Positions 9,905 to 20,002 are shown, counted from the stretch's first letter. The stretch is DNA of 64,000 bases from Microbacterium sp. YJN-G (GCF_015040615.1 NZ_CP060402.1:2480001-2544000); one strand, 5' to 3'. A program made the numbers and translations. The notes: a model not told the origin generated them from the sequence alone.

Positions 9905-10678
9905 ATGACTGCACCGCGCCTGGTCGCCTTCGACCTCGATGACACGCTTGCGCCCTCGAAGGGCCTGATCGACGACCGCATCGCCGCTCTGCTGCTGGCG
10001 CTGCTGCAGCGCGTCGAGGTCGCCATCATCTCCGGCGGCAACGAGACGCAGTTCCGCACCCAGGTGGTCGCGCAGCTCGAGGACGCCTCGGCATCCGATC
10101 TGGCCCGGCTGCACCTGCTGCCCACCTGCGGCACGCGCTACCTGCGCCACGACGGCACCGGGTTCAGCACGCTGTACGCGCACGACCTGACCGTCGCCGA
10201 GAAGACCGGCGCGATGGTCGCCCTGCGCGAAGAGGCCGAGCGCCTGGGGCTGTGGGAGAGCGAGCCGTGGGGCGAGATCCTCGAGGACCGCGGCTCGCAG
10301 ATCACTTTCTCGGCGCTGGGCCAGCAGGCCCCGCGCGAGGCGAAGCACGACTGGGATCCGACCGGTGAGAAGCGCATGCAGCTGCGGGATGCCGTCGCCG
10401 CGCGCCTGCCCGAGCTCGAGGTGCGCTCGGGTGGATCGACGTCGATCGACATCACTCGTGCGGGTATCGACAAGGCGTACGGGATGCAGCGGCTGGCTGA
10501 GCACACCGGTATCGCCCTGTCCGAGATGCTGTTCTACGGCGACCGCCTCGACGAGGGCGGGAACGACTACCCGGTCCTTGAGATCGGGGTCCCCTCCGTG
10601 CCCGTGGAGGGCTGGCAGGACACCGCCGACAAGCTCGACGCGCTCCTCGAGACGCTCCCCGCGCCCGTCGGGCACTGA
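9905..10678 (+). CDS. HAD superfamily (IIB) hydrolase, phosphomannomutase-like
   Basis: 257 residues. Motif I is AFDLDDTLAPSKG, with DxD nucleophile and acid near the N-terminus. The cap-type region continues with IISGGNETQF (motif II). The conserved KAYGMQRL lysine is motif III, and FYGDRLDEGGND is motif IV. This GDxxxxGGND form and the IIB cap resemble eukaryotic-type phosphomannomutases and sugar or trehalose phosphatases. It probably dephosphorylates or isomerises a sugar phosphate; the substrate cannot be read from sequence. The start ATG at 9905 is 9 nt after TATCCT (9890-9895), so the message is nearly leaderless. Confidence 0.85.
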   Translation: MTAPRLVAFDLDDTLAPSKGLIDDRIAALLLALLQRVEVAIISGGNETQFRTQVVAQLEDASASDLARLHLLPTCGTRYLRHDGTGFSTLYAHDLTVAEKTGAMVALREEAERLGLWESEPWGEILEDRGSQITFSALGQQAPREAKHDWDPTGEKRMQLRDAVAARLPELEVRSGGSTSIDITRAGIDKAYGMQRLAEHTGIALSEMLFYGDRLDEGGNDYPVLEIGVPSVPVEGWQDTADKLDALLETLPAPVGH

Positions 10679-10721
10679 GGTCTTCTGCGGGCGTCCTGCT
10701 TGAGGGCGCCATATCCCGCGG

Positions 10722-10842
10722 GCATGTCCCACTTCTTGCGGGTCACGTCCCCGCACACCCGCAGCAAGTGGGACACGCAGTTGTGCCGTGTCTCAGAAAG
10801 GGCGGGTCCGGAGCATCCAGACCCGCCCTTTCTGAGACATGC
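10722..10842. repeat. 121-nt palindromic repeat element, copy 1
   Basis: The element is bounded by GCATGTCCCA (left) and TGAGACATGC (right). It contains two hairpins: an imperfect one (10725-10743 with 10757-10775, two mismatches) and a perfect 20-bp one with left arm TGTCTCAGAAAGGGCGGGTC (10790-10809) and an 11-nt loop. It lies between convergent genes (stops 10678 and 11150), so it may act as a bidirectional terminator. The whole 10679-11149 gap (471 nt) contains only the two copies plus a GCATCC-rich spacer, with no gene. Confidence 0.85.
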
Positions 10843-10980
10843 GACCTCGTGTGGGCCTTCGCAGACGGCATCCGCGTACGGCATCCGGTACGGCACCCAC
10901 GTGCCGGCATCCTTGGACGGCGCGCGTACGGCGTCCTCCAGCTGCTGACGGCATCCACTGGCCGCCGACCGCATCCACCG

Positions 10981-11101
10981 GCATGTCCCACTTCTTGCAG
11001 GTCACTTCCCCGCACACCCGCAGCAAGTGAGACATGCCGCCGGGCCGTGTCTCAGAAACGGCGGGTCCGGAGCATCCAGACCCGCCGTTGCTGGGACATG
11101 C
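10981..11101. repeat. 121-nt palindromic repeat element, copy 2
   Basis: It is in direct orientation to copy 1, 138 nt downstream of its end, and roughly 90 percent identical by eye with no length change. The outer ends form a perfect 10-bp inverted repeat (GCATGTCCCA and TGGGACATGC). One base pair inside the second stem is changed on both sides relative to copy 1 (G-C to C-G), so pairing is kept. Two other differences weaken that stem. The layout is MITE- or REP-doublet-like, and no transposase is nearby. Confidence 0.85.
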
Positions 11102-11149
11102 GACGTGGTGGACGGCACCGGCACGCGGCATCCGCAGGCGTAACAGCTG

Positions 11150-12430
11150 TCAGCGCACGACCGACTCTGCAGCATCCGCGGCGACGGGCACAAGGCGCGA
11201 CAGCTGCGTGACGTGCTTCGGCTCGAGCTCGGCGAGCGACGAGACTCCCAGCAGGCGCATCGTGCGCTCAATCTCGGTGCGCAGGATGGCGATGGTGCGG
11301 TCGACGCCCTGACGTCCGCCGGCCATCAGGCCGTAGAGGTAGGCGCGGCCGATGAGGGTGAAGTCGGCCCCCAGGGCGACGGATGCCACGATGTCGGCGC
11401 CGTTCATGATGCCGGTGTCGACCATGACCGTGAAGTCGTCGCCGACGGCCTTGCGCACGTGTGGCAGCAGGCGGAACGGGATGGGCGCACGGTCGAGCTG
11501 GCGGCCACCGTGGTTGGAGAGCACGATGCCGTCGACGCCGGCATCCTTGAGCCGCACCGAGTCCTCGACGTTCTGCACGCCCTTGATGACGATCTTGCCG
11601 GGCCACAGATCGCGGATGACGGCCAGGTCGTCGTAGCTGATCGTGGGGTCCATCGCGGCATCCAGCAGCTCGCCGACGGTGCCGCCGGTGGTGCTGAGCG
11701 AGGCGAACTCGAGCTTGGGGGTTGTGAGGAAGTCGAACCACCACCACGGCCGCGGGATGGCGTTGATGATCGTGCCGAGGGTCAGCTGCGGCGGAATGCT
11801 GAAGCCGTTGCGCTTGTCGCGCAGGCGCGCACCGGCCACCGGGGTGTCGACGGTGAACTGCAGAGTGTCGAAGCCGGCGGCGGCGGCACGGCGGGTCAGC
11901 TCATAGGAGATCTCGCGATCGCGCATGACATACAGCTGGAACCAGTTGCGGCCGGGTACCGGTCCCTGAGGCTCGCGAAGGGTGGCGGCCTTGACGCCCT
12001 CGATCGAGGTGGTGCCGAGCGTGGACAGGGTGAACGGGATGCCGGCGGCAGCTGCCGCACCCGCGCCCGCCACCTCGCCCTCGGTCTGCATGAGACGCGT
12101 GAAGCCGGTCGGCGCGATGCCGAACGGCAGCGCCGAGGGCCCGCCGAGGATGTCGACGCTGGTGTCGACGGTCGGCGCGGGCTTGAGGATGCCGGGGTGG
12201 AACTCGACGTCCTCGAACGCCTGTCGCGCGCGCGCCAGCGACAGCTCGCCCTCGGCGGCGCCATCGGTGTAGTCGAAGGCCGCCTTGGGGGTGCGCCGCT
12301 TGGCGATGTCGCGCAGGTCGTAGATCGTGAGCGCGGCGTCGAGACGGCGCTTGCGGCCGTTGAGCTCGGGCTTCTTGAACTTCATGAGCTCGAGCAGCTC
12401 GGCGGGGTTGGGCACCTGGCGCTGGACCAT
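11150..12430 (-). CDS. lldD: FMN-dependent alpha-hydroxy-acid dehydrogenase, L-lactate type
   Basis: 426 residues. The ATG at 12430 has GAGAGGAA upstream. This is the FMN-dependent (S)-2-hydroxy-acid dehydrogenase family. The N-terminal part has [15 protein letters not shown], and FMN and substrate sites lie in [27 protein letters not shown] and [17 protein letters not shown]. The catalytic His is in [12 protein letters not shown], followed by [13 protein letters not shown] and [13 protein letters not shown]. The likely reaction is L-lactate to pyruvate, with electrons going to the quinone pool or oxygen. It lies 53 nt downstream of a FadR-type regulator, so the two form one operon. Another 2-hydroxy acid, such as glycolate, is possible. 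Confidence 0.88.
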   Translation of the reverse strand: MVQRQVPNPAELLELMKFKKPELNGRKRRLDAALTIYDLRDIAKRRTPKAAFDYTDGAAEGELSLARARQAFEDVEFHPGILKPAPTVDTSVDILGGPSALPFGIAPTGFTRLMQTEGEVAGAGAAAAAGIPFTLSTLGTTSIEGVKAATLREPQGPVPGRNWFQLYVMRDREISYELTRRAAAAGFDTLQFTVDTPVAGARLRDKRNGFSIPPQLTLGTIINAIPRPWWWFDFLTTPKLEFASLSTTGGTVGELLDAAMDPTISYDDLAVIRDLWPGKIVIKGVQNVEDSVRLKDAGVDGIVLSNHGGRQLDRAPIPFRLLPHVRKAVGDDFTVMVDTGIMNGADIVASVALGADFTLIGRAYLYGLMAGGRQGVDRTIAILRTEIERTMRLLGVSSLAELEPKHVTQLSRLVPVAADAAESVVR

Positions 12431-12483
12431 GGCGTTCCTCTCGTTCGGATGGACGGGCCGCACAGGCCCTGATCTGGTGGGTG

Positions 12484-13203
12484 TCAGTGCGTCTCGGGCA
12501 CGAGGCCCGCGGCGCGGTAGTAGCCGGTGATGTGCGCGCGGATGTGGACGCGCGCGGCATCCGTCCTGCCCGCATCGATCGCGTCGACGATCTCGTGGTG
12601 CTCGGCGCGCAGTCGCGCGGCCATGGCATCCCAGTCCTCGATGCGCGCCGACCCCTCGAGCACGTACGACTCGATGGCGGTGCGCAGCCCCGCCATGGTG
12701 GCGGCGATGACCGTGTTCCCCGACGCCTCGGCCAGGGCGTAGTGCAGCTCGGCATCGAGGGCGAGGAACTCGGGCGCGGTGAGGCCGTCGGCATCCATCG
12801 CGGTGAGGATGCCGCGCACGCCGGCCAGGTCGCGCGCGGGGTCGGTGCTGAGTCGCTGCGCGACGGCGTCTTCGAGTACGAGACGGGTCTGCACGACATC
12901 CGCCAGCGGGAAGCCCTGTGCGGCCACTTGCAGGCGCAGCAGGGTCGACATGCCACCCGAGGGCGCCGCGATCACGATCGCGCCGGCCTGCGGTCCGGAG
13001 CCGGTGGCCGTGCGGATCAGGCCCATGACCTCCAGCACGCGCAGCGCCTCGCGGACGCTCGACCGGCCCACGCCGAGGTCGGCGGCGAGGTCGCGTTCGG
13101 ACGGCAGCCGGTCACCGGGGCCGAGCACGCCCTCGAGGAGGTCGCTCTCGATGCGTGCGAGCACGGTGCGCCAGGCGCGCTGCGTCTCCGTCGTCTGCGG
13201 CAT
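12484..13203 (-). CDS. FadR/GntR-type transcriptional regulator (LldR-like)
   Basis: 239 residues. The N-terminal winged helix (about residues 20-80) contains [27 protein letters not shown], shown here in shortened form as [20 protein letters not shown] FadR C-terminal (FCD) effector domain follows, with Asp and His residues in [16 protein letters not shown] and [13 protein letters not shown] that usually bind a metal and a carboxylate ligand. It is the first gene of the operon with the hydroxy-acid dehydrogenase. Two TGGTCnGACCA-type operators (13213-13251) lie just upstream, which implies autoregulation and induction by lactate or a related acid. Confidence 0.88.
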   Translation of the reverse strand: MPQTTETQRAWRTVLARIESDLLEGVLGPGDRLPSERDLAADLGVGRSSVREALRVLEVMGLIRTATGSGPQAGAIVIAAPSGGMSTLLRLQVAAQGFPLADVVQTRLVLEDAVAQRLSTDPARDLAGVRGILTAMDADGLTAPEFLALDAELHYALAEASGNTVIAATMAGLRTAIESYVLEGSARIEDWDAMAARLRAEHHEIVDAIDAGRTDAARVHIRAHITGYYRAAGLVPETH

Positions 13204-13212
13204 CCGTCCTCC

Positions 13213-13227
13213 TGTGGTCTGACCACA
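13213..13227. promoter_or_regulatory. FadR-type operator 1 for lldR-lldD
   Basis: TGTGGTCTGACCACA is a perfect 7-1-7 palindrome beginning 10 nt upstream of the regulator start (13203). It matches the TGGTNNNACCA consensus of FadR-subfamily GntR regulators. Confidence 0.8.
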
Positions 13228-13238
13228 GAATAGCCGGT

Positions 13239-13251
13239 GTGGTCAGACCAC
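13239..13251. promoter_or_regulatory. FadR-type operator 2 for lldR-lldD
   Basis: GTGGTCAGACCAC is a perfect palindrome whose centre (13245) lies 25 nt from that of operator 1 (13220). Two such sites spaced by about two and a half helical turns suggest cooperative binding or looping over the promoter, which should lie between or beside them. Confidence 0.78.
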
Positions 13252-13308
13252 GCAAACCCTTCCTTCCTCCCCACCACAAGTTGGGCAGGCCAGAACAGAG
13301 AGGGCGTA

Positions 13309-13389
13309 GGAGCGTTCCCGGAGCGAGCATCGGGGAGGGACCCGCGAAGCGGGAGGGGCCACCCGCTCTGCGAGCGGCGGGAACGCTCC
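13309..13389. other. 81-nt element predicted to fold as a three-way junction
   Basis: The outer arms GGAGCGTTCCCG (13309-13320) and CGGGAACGCTCC (13378-13389) are perfect complements. Inside are two hairpins: CCCGC-GAA-GCGGG (13341-13353) and CCGCTC-TGC-GAGCGG (13363-13377). It lies downstream of tdk (stop 13454, minus strand) and upstream of the lldR operators. It may be a terminator for tdk or a dispersed repeat, and it contains no reading frame of note. Confidence 0.6.
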
Positions 13390-13453
13390 GGAGCCCGTGC
13401 CCCAGACTCAGCGCAGGGAACACCCCTCCCCTCCGCCCCGCCTGATGCCGGCC

Positions 13454-14083
13454 TCAGCCCAGCTCGCCGCCGGACTCCTCCAGGTAGCAGTTGCCGCACA
13501 GCGACTCGTACGTCACCGACGCCCCGTCGATCGCCACCTGGTCGCCGGCGAACACGAAGCGCCCGTCGGCGACGCGGCCGTTGAACACGGCCTTGCGCCC
13601 GCACCGGCAGATCGTCTTCAGTTCCTCGAGCGAGTGCGCGATGGCCAGCAGCCGCGCCGAGCCCGGGAACGCGTGCGTGCGGAAGTCGTTGCGGATGCCG
13701 TAGGCCATCACCGGTATGCCGTCGAGCACGGCGATGCGGAACAGGTCGTCGATCTGCTCCTCAGACAGGAACTGCGCCTCGTCGATGAGCAGGCAGGCCA
13801 CGTCGACGGGCTCGGTCGGAAGCAGCTCATCCTCGCCCTCGCGACGCACCCGCTCGCGTTGCTCGGCGAACAGGGCCCTGGCATCGTCATCCGGGCCGAT
13901 CAGGAAGTCGACCTCGCGAGTGACGCCCAGGCGGCTCTCGATCTGCGAGGCGCCCTTGGTGTCGATCTCGGGCTTGGCCAGCAGCACGCGCTGCCCGCGC
14001 TCCTCGTAGTTGTAGGCGGCCTGCAGCAGTGCGGTCGATTTGCCCGAGTTCATCGCACCGTAGCGGAAGTACAGCTTCGCCAC
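13454..14083 (-). CDS. tdk: Thymidine kinase
   Basis: 209 residues. It phosphorylates thymidine to dTMP with ATP in pyrimidine salvage. The type II kinase features are complete: P-loop RYGAMNSGKSTALLQA at about residues 7-22, Walker B-like LLIDEAQFLSEEQIDDL with the catalytic Glu, and a zinc site formed by CRCG and CGNCY. The C-terminal substrate lasso includes VTYESLCGNCY. It starts 10 nt downstream of the mqo stop, so it is probably co-transcribed with mqo, though the two functions are unrelated. Confidence 0.95.
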   Translation of the reverse strand: MAKLYFRYGAMNSGKSTALLQAAYNYEERGQRVLLAKPEIDTKGASQIESRLGVTREVDFLIGPDDDARALFAEQRERVRREGEDELLPTEPVDVACLLIDEAQFLSEEQIDDLFRIAVLDGIPVMAYGIRNDFRTHAFPGSARLLAIAHSLEELKTICRCGRKAVFNGRVADGRFVFAGDQVAIDGASVTYESLCGNCYLEESGGELG

Positions 14084-14093
14084 GGCCGGTCCG

Positions 14094-15563
14094 TCAGGCC
14101 GTGAGGGACAGGGCGGATGCGGTGGCGCTCATCGACTTCTCCGCAGCATCCGGGTCGTCGTTGAGCGTCTCACCCATCGTCGGGATGAGCTCGCGCAGCG
14201 CGGGCTCCCACCCGGCGTACTGCTCGGGGAAGCAGCGCTTGAGCAGCCCCAGCATGATCGGCACGGCGGTCGACGCTCCGGGGGAAGCACCCAGGAGTCC
14301 GGCGATCGAGCCGTCCTCCGAGGCGATCACCTCGGTGCCGAACTGCAGGATGCCGCCCTTCTTGGGGTCCTTCTTCATCACCTGCGCGCGCTGGCCGGCC
14401 TGGATCAGCGTCCAGTCCTCGTCCTTCGCAGTGGGCATGAACGTGCGCAGCCCGTCGACCTTCTTCGCGTGCGTCTTGACGAGCTCGCCGAGCAGGTAGG
14501 TGATGAGGTCGGGGTTCGCGAGGGCGACGCGCAGCATCGGCCCCAGGTTGTGCGGGCGCACCTGCGAGACGATGTCGAGCAGCGAGCCGTTCTTCAGGAA
14601 CTTCGGGCTGAACGTGGCGAACGGGCCGAACAGCAGCGACGACTCCCCTTCGACGACGCGGGCGTCGAGGTGCGGCACCGACATCGGCGGTGCGCCGACG
14701 GATGCCTGCGAGTACACCTTCGCCTTGTGCTGGGCGACCACGGCGGGGTTGCTGGTCTTGAGGAACTGCCCGCCGATCGGGAAGACGCCGTAGCCCTTGA
14801 TCTCGGGGATGCCGCTGTTCTGCAGCAGCTTGAGCGCCCAGCCGCCCGCGCCCACGAAGACGAAGCGGGCCTTGATCTCGCCGGGGGTGCGGCCGATGGT
14901 CTGGCGGTACTTGATCAGCCAGGTACCGTCCTGCTGGCGCTTCAGCGAGCGCACCTCGTGGTCGGTGTACACCCGGGCGCCAGTCGAGGCGAGGTGGTCG
15001 AACAGCTGATGGGTGAGCGCGCCGAAGTCGACGTCGGTGCCTGAAGGCACGCGCGTGGCCGCGAACGGCTCGCCCTTGCGGCGCTTCTGCATGAGCAACG
15101 GCGCCCACTGGTTGATGACGCGCGAGTCCTCGCTGTACTCGATGCCGGCGAACAGCGGCTCCTTCTTGAGCACCTCGTAGCGGGCCTTGAGATAGGCGAC
15201 GTCCTTCTCGCCGCGCACGAAGGTCATGTGCGGCGTCGAGTTGATGAACGTCGAGGGCTCGTCGAGCACGCCGCGGGCGATGAGGTTCGACCAGAACTGG
15301 CGGCTCTGCTGGAACTGCTCGTTGATGCCGATCGCCTTGGCCGGGTCGAGAGGACCGTCGGTCTGCGGCATGTAGTTCAGCTCGCACAGCGCGGCGTGAC
15401 CGGTGCCGGCGTTGTTCCAGGGGTTCGAGCTCTCCTGGGCGACGTCGCTGAGTCGCTCGTAGGCGACGATCTTCCAGTCCGGCTGCACCTCGCGCAGCAG
15501 CGTACCCAGCGTGGCGGACATGATGCCCCCACCGATCAGAACGACATCGACGGTTTCGGTCAC
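14094..15563 (-). CDS. mqo: Malate:quinone oxidoreductase
   Basis: 489 residues. This peripheral membrane flavoprotein oxidises malate to oxaloacetate and passes electrons to (mena)quinone, replacing NAD-dependent malate dehydrogenase in the TCA cycle. The FAD motif DVVLIGGGIMSATLGTLLRE is at the N-terminus (about residues 6-25). It is followed by the family signatures SSNPWNNAGTGHAALCELNY and the C-terminal LLGASPGASTAVPIML. Length and motifs fit the family well. The gene upstream is asd, 122 nt away, with a palindromic element between them. tdk follows closely. Confidence 0.96.
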   Translation of the reverse strand: MTETVDVVLIGGGIMSATLGTLLREVQPDWKIVAYERLSDVAQESSNPWNNAGTGHAALCELNYMPQTDGPLDPAKAIGINEQFQQSRQFWSNLIARGVLDEPSTFINSTPHMTFVRGEKDVAYLKARYEVLKKEPLFAGIEYSEDSRVINQWAPLLMQKRRKGEPFAATRVPSGTDVDFGALTHQLFDHLASTGARVYTDHEVRSLKRQQDGTWLIKYRQTIGRTPGEIKARFVFVGAGGWALKLLQNSGIPEIKGYGVFPIGGQFLKTSNPAVVAQHKAKVYSQASVGAPPMSVPHLDARVVEGESSLLFGPFATFSPKFLKNGSLLDIVSQVRPHNLGPMLRVALANPDLITYLLGELVKTHAKKVDGLRTFMPTAKDEDWTLIQAGQRAQVMKKDPKKGGILQFGTEVIASEDGSIAGLLGASPGASTAVPIMLGLLKRCFPEQYAGWEPALRELIPTMGETLNDDPDAAEKSMSATASALSLTA

Positions 15564-15612
15564 CCGACCATCCTAGTCGCCAGATCCACTCCCCCCTTCG
15601 CCCGCCACCTTC

Positions 15613-15675
15613 CGTCTATTCGTCACGAAGTACCGGAATCCGGGCCGGATAACGCGACGAAGTGACGAATAGACG
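15613..15675. terminator. Palindromic element after asd, likely terminator
   Basis: A perfect 14-bp inverted repeat (CGTCTATTCGTCAC at 15613-15626, complement at 15662-15675) starts 11 nt beyond the asd stop. Inside it is a smaller perfect palindrome, ATCCGGGCCGGAT. There is no T-tract. The nested design resembles the elements at 5228 and 54697, though its sequence differs. Confidence 0.6.
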
Positions 15676-15685
15676 CAGAAACGGG

Positions 15686-16792
<1,107 letters not shown>

Positions 16793-16951
16793 TCAGCTCC
16801 AGGGTGCGGTTGCTGCGCCTGGCGCCGATGTCAGGGTTGCGGTGAGTCTACCTGCTCCCGGGCGGGTGGGGACGCGTGGTGACGAGGTCGCGGTCGGGCG
16901 CAGGGACGGATGCACGATGCGGGAACGGATGCACGACGGATTCGGCGATCC

Positions 16952-16989
16952 GGTCGTGCAGGTGTTCCCCGGTCGTGCAGGTGTGCCCC
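16952..16989. repeat. 19-nt tandem duplication between lysC and asd
   Basis: GGTCGTGCAGGTGTTCCCC (16952-16970) is followed directly by a copy with one change (16971-16989). It lies in the 267-nt spacer between lysC and asd, whose remaining sequence shows related short GGATGCACGA repeats near 16910-16940. No function is evident. Confidence 0.75.
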
Positions 16990-17026
16990 GGAGCACGGAG
17001 CGCGGAGCGCCTGAGCGTGGAGTGCC

Positions 17027-17545
17027 TCAGCGGCCGGTGCCGGCGTGGACGACGGCTTCGATCTCGCTGTCGAGCCCGTAGGCGCTGTGCACGGTGCGAG
17101 CGGCCTCGGCGAGGTCGTCGCCGCGCAGCACGACCGAGATGCGGATCTCGGAGGTCGAGATCATCTCGATGTTGATGCCGCCGGCGCTGAGCGCCTCGAA
17201 CAGGATCTCCGACACACCCGAGTGGGTGCGCATGCCCGCGCCGACCACCGAGAGCTTGCCGATCTGGTCGTCGTGCAGCAGGTTCTCGAAGCCGACCTCG
17301 GACTGCTCGGCGGCGAGCGCCTTGATCGTGCCGGGGGCGTCGGCCTTGGGCAGCGTGAACGAGATGTCGGTGCGCCCGGTGGAGGCGGCCGACACGTTCT
17401 GCACGATCATGTCGACGTTGGCACCCGACTTCGAGACGATCTTGAAGATCTCGGCGGCCTTGCCCGGCACGTCGGGCACGCCGACCACGGTGATCTTGGC
17501 CTGGCTGAGGTCGGTGGCGACGCCGGCGACGATGGGTTCTTCCAT
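17027..17545 (-). CDS. lysC: Aspartate kinase beta subunit from an internal start
   Basis: In frame inside lysC, an ATG at 17545 ([15 protein letters not shown]) has AGGGAG five nucleotides upstream. It would yield a 172-residue protein consisting of the two ACT domains. Corynebacterium and Bacillus aspartate kinases are alpha2-beta2 enzymes whose beta chain arises exactly this way, and in C. glutamicum the beta chain has the same length and begins MEEA. The beta subunit carries the allosteric sites. The ribosome-binding site is seen in the sequence; production of the protein is inferred from the family. Confidence 0.82.
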   Translation of the reverse strand: MEEPIVAGVATDLSQAKITVVGVPDVPGKAAEIFKIVSKSGANVDMIVQNVSAASTGRTDISFTLPKADAPGTIKALAAEQSEVGFENLLHDDQIGKLSVVGAGMRTHSGVSEILFEALSAGGINIEMISTSEIRISVVLRGDDLAEAARTVHSAYGLDSEIEAVVHAGTGR

Positions 17546-18313
17546 GGCTGCTCCCTCGGATGCGCGAGGGTTCTTCATGCCCTCGGCCAGAACGTAGGTG
17601 CCCTCGGCCGACGAGAACGACGACCGGGCGTGGATGAGGACGCCGTGACGGCGTGCGTACTCGACGGCGCGGATGTAGAGCACCTTGGCGCCGTTGGCGG
17701 CGAGCTCGAGCATCTCCTCGCTGGAGACGTGGTCGAGCTTGCGGGCCCGCGGGATGATGCGCGGGTCGGAGGTGTAGATGCCGTCGACGTCGCTGTAGAT
17801 CTCGCAGACGTCGGCCTTGAGAGCGGCGGCCAGCGCGACGGCGGTGGTGTCGGAGCCGCCGCGACCGAGGGTGGTGATGTCGCGGGTGTCGCGGTTGAAG
17901 CCCTGGAAGCCGGCGACGATGACGATCGCCCCCTCGTCGAGCGCCTCACGCAGCCGCACCGGGGTGACGTCGACGATGCGCGCCTTGCCGTGGTGGGAGT
18001 CGGTGATCATGCCAGCCTGGCTGCCGGTGAACGAGCGGGCCTCGAAGCCCATCGAGTGGATGGCCATCGCCAGCAGCGCCATCGAGATGCGCTCACCGCT
18101 GGAGAGCAGCATGTCGAGCTCGCGCGGTGCGGGGATGGGAGCGACCTCGTGTGCGAGATCGAGCAGCTCGTCGGTCGTGTCACCCATGGCGCTGACGGCG
18201 ACGACCACGTCGTGCCCGGCGCGGCGGGTGTCGACGATGCGCTTGGCGACGCGCTTGATGCTCTCTGCGTCGGCGACGGACGAACCGCCGTACTTCTGCA
18301 CGATCAGGGCCAC
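17027..18313 (-). CDS. lysC: Aspartate kinase, alpha subunit
   Basis: 428 residues. It phosphorylates aspartate, the entry step of the aspartate amino-acid family. The GTG at 18313 is chosen because GGGAG lies 5 nt upstream. The kinase domain (about 1-245) contains [19 protein letters not shown] (start of the catalytic fold), [21 protein letters not shown] and LYSDVDGI-like [15 protein letters not shown]. Two ACT domains at the C-terminus (about 260-420) bind feedback inhibitors, usually lysine plus threonine. The C-terminal part has its own internal start (see the next entry), as in Corynebacterium. An EamA exporter and recR precede it, and asd follows. Confidence 0.96.
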   Translation of the reverse strand: MALIVQKYGGSSVADAESIKRVAKRIVDTRRAGHDVVVAVSAMGDTTDELLDLAHEVAPIPAPRELDMLLSSGERISMALLAMAIHSMGFEARSFTGSQAGMITDSHHGKARIVDVTPVRLREALDEGAIVIVAGFQGFNRDTRDITTLGRGGSDTTAVALAAALKADVCEIYSDVDGIYTSDPRIIPRARKLDHVSSEEMLELAANGAKVLYIRAVEYARRHGVLIHARSSFSSAEGTYVLAEGMKNPRASEGAAMEEPIVAGVATDLSQAKITVVGVPDVPGKAAEIFKIVSKSGANVDMIVQNVSAASTGRTDISFTLPKADAPGTIKALAAEQSEVGFENLLHDDQIGKLSVVGAGMRTHSGVSEILFEALSAGGINIEMISTSEIRISVVLRGDDLAEAARTVHSAYGLDSEIEAVVHAGTGR

Positions 18314-18461
18314 GATCACTCCCGGGGACGATGGGCGGATCCGCCCACGCACATTCTACGGACGCGGCCTATGCCGTCGCAGGCATGTGACGGGTGGCTC
18401 ACCTCTGCACCGGCCGCGCGGCTCAGATCAGTCCGCAGCGGCGCGCCGGAAGCGCTGCCGC

Positions 18462-19412
18462 TCAGCCTTCGACAGGCGGTGCGCCCGGGACCGTGAGCTC
18501 GGGGTCGGTGCGATTGCGCGGCGGCCGCAGGCGCCCTCCGGTGGCGGCGAGCCAGCATCCGGCCAGCACGATCGGGAACCCGAGCAGCAGACCGGGGGTG
18601 ATCGGCTCGGCGAGCACGAGCGTGCCGAGGATGATCGCAACGACCGGGTTCACGTAGGTGAACAGCGGCGCGCGCACCGGCCCGACCTCGCGGATCAGCG
18701 CGAAGAACGCCACGAACGCGAGCGCGGTGCAGATCACGCCGAGCAGCCCGAGCGAGATCGTCGAGCGCAGGGTCGGCAGGTCATGCTGGGTGAGCAGCGC
18801 CGCCGGCAGGTATGCCAGGCCGATCGCGAACAGCGCGAGGGTGATCGTGCCCATGGAGGGGACGTCGGCGAGTTTGTGGGCGATGATGAACGGCGCGATC
18901 GCATACAGCACGGCGGTGAGCAGGATCTCGCCGATCGCGAAGGCGCTGGCCGGTCCGCTCGGGAAGAGTCCGGGGCCCGCGACGACGACCGCGACGCCGA
19001 CGAAGCCGAGGAGCAGTCCACCCAGGCGCACCGGTGCGAGTGCTGAGCGGTCGCCGCGCAGCAGCGCGATGATCACCGCGAACAGCGGCACGGTGGCCAC
19101 GAGCAGCCCGGTGAGCCCGGAGGGCAGCTGCGTCTCGGCGTGGCTGAGCAGCAGGAAGGGTCCTGCCATCTCGACGATGCCGAAGGCGAGCACCCAGGGC
19201 CAGTGCCGCCAGGCGGCTTTCAGTGCGCCGCTGCGGATCGCGAACGGCAGCAGCACCAGGGCGCCGAGCAGGGTGCGGGCCGAGACGACGGCGGGCGGCG
19301 AGTACGAGGCGACTGCCTCTTTGATGAACAGGTAGGTGATGCCCCAGACCACCGACATGACGGCGAAGAGGATCCAGCCCTTCCGGGTGAACCCGGCGTG
19401 CTGCGCGGTCAC
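18462..19412 (-). CDS. EamA/DMT family transporter, possible amino-acid exporter
   Basis: 316 residues with about ten hydrophobic helices and two EamA repeats (about 12-145 and 160-295). The N-terminal helix has [15 protein letters not shown], typical of the family, and the second repeat contains [20 protein letters not shown], seen as [20 protein letters not shown]. The C-terminus is a charged tail. Its ATG overlaps the recR stop (ATGA). Because lysC and asd follow on the same strand, export of an aspartate-family amino acid is a reasonable guess, but EamA proteins have many substrates. Confidence 0.85.
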   Translation of the reverse strand: MTAQHAGFTRKGWILFAVMSVVWGITYLFIKEAVASYSPPAVVSARTLLGALVLLPFAIRSGALKAAWRHWPWVLAFGIVEMAGPFLLLSHAETQLPSGLTGLLVATVPLFAVIIALLRGDRSALAPVRLGGLLLGFVGVAVVVAGPGLFPSGPASAFAIGEILLTAVLYAIAPFIIAHKLADVPSMGTITLALFAIGLAYLPAALLTQHDLPTLRSTISLGLLGVICTALAFVAFFALIREVGPVRAPLFTYVNPVVAIILGTLVLAEPITPGLLLGFPIVLAGCWLAATGGRLRPPRNRTDPELTVPGAPPVEG

Positions 19413-20002
19413 AGGCGGCGACGGCCCTCGAAGGCGCGCCCCAGCGTCACCTCGTCCGCGTACTCGAGGTCGCCGCCGACGGGCAACCCGGATGCCAGCC
19501 GCGAGACGGCGATGTCCATGCTCGTCAGCAGCCGGCTGAGGTAGCTGGCGGTCGCCTCGCCCTCGAGGTTGGGGTTGGTGGCGAGGATGACCTCCTGCAC
19601 CGTCCCGTCTGCCAGGCGCGTCATGAGCTGGGCGATGCGCAGGTCGTCCGGTCCGATGCCGGCGATCGGGCTGATGGCGCCGCCGAGCACGTGGTAGAGC
19701 CCGCGGAACTCGCGGGTGCGCTCGATGGCGGCGACGTCCTTCGCATCCTCGACGACGCAGATGAGCTCTGCGCCGCGGCGCGGGTCACGGCAGATCGCGC
19801 AACGGTCCTGCTCGGAGACGTTGCCGCAGATCTCGCAGAAGCGCACGCGGGCGCGGACCTCGGTGAGCAGTTCCGACAGACGGGCGACGTCGAACGACGG
19901 CGTCTGAAGGATGTGGAATGCGATGCGCTGTGCGGACTTCGGGCCGATGCCGGGGAGCCGGCCGAATTCGTCGATCAGCTCCTGGACGATGCCGTCGTAC
20001 AT
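19409..20002 (-). CDS. recR: Recombination mediator RecR
   Basis: 197 residues, the standard length. RecR clamps DNA and, with RecF/RecO, loads RecA at gaps. The N-terminal helix-hairpin-helix is [20 protein letters not shown] (about 11-30). The zinc finger is [16 protein letters not shown] (about 56-71). The Toprim domain follows with [17 protein letters not shown] and [18 protein letters not shown]. The start codon overlaps the dnaX stop by one base (TGATG), the classical dnaX-recR arrangement (the intervening ybaB-type gene found in other bacteria is absent here). Confidence 0.97.
   Translation of the reverse strand: MYDGIVQELIDEFGRLPGIGPKSAQRIAFHILQTPSFDVARLSELLTEVRARVRFCEICGNVSEQDRCAICRDPRRGAELICVVEDAKDVAAIERTREFRGLYHVLGGAISPIAGIGPDDLRIAQLMTRLADGTVQEVILATNPNLEGEATASYLSRLLTSMDIAVSRLASGLPVGGDLEYADEVTLGRAFEGRRRL

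Noticed and set aside
10722..11101. CRISPR-like pair of repeats
   Set aside because: The units are 121 nt, internally palindromic and only two in number with a 138-nt spacer, and no cas gene is present.
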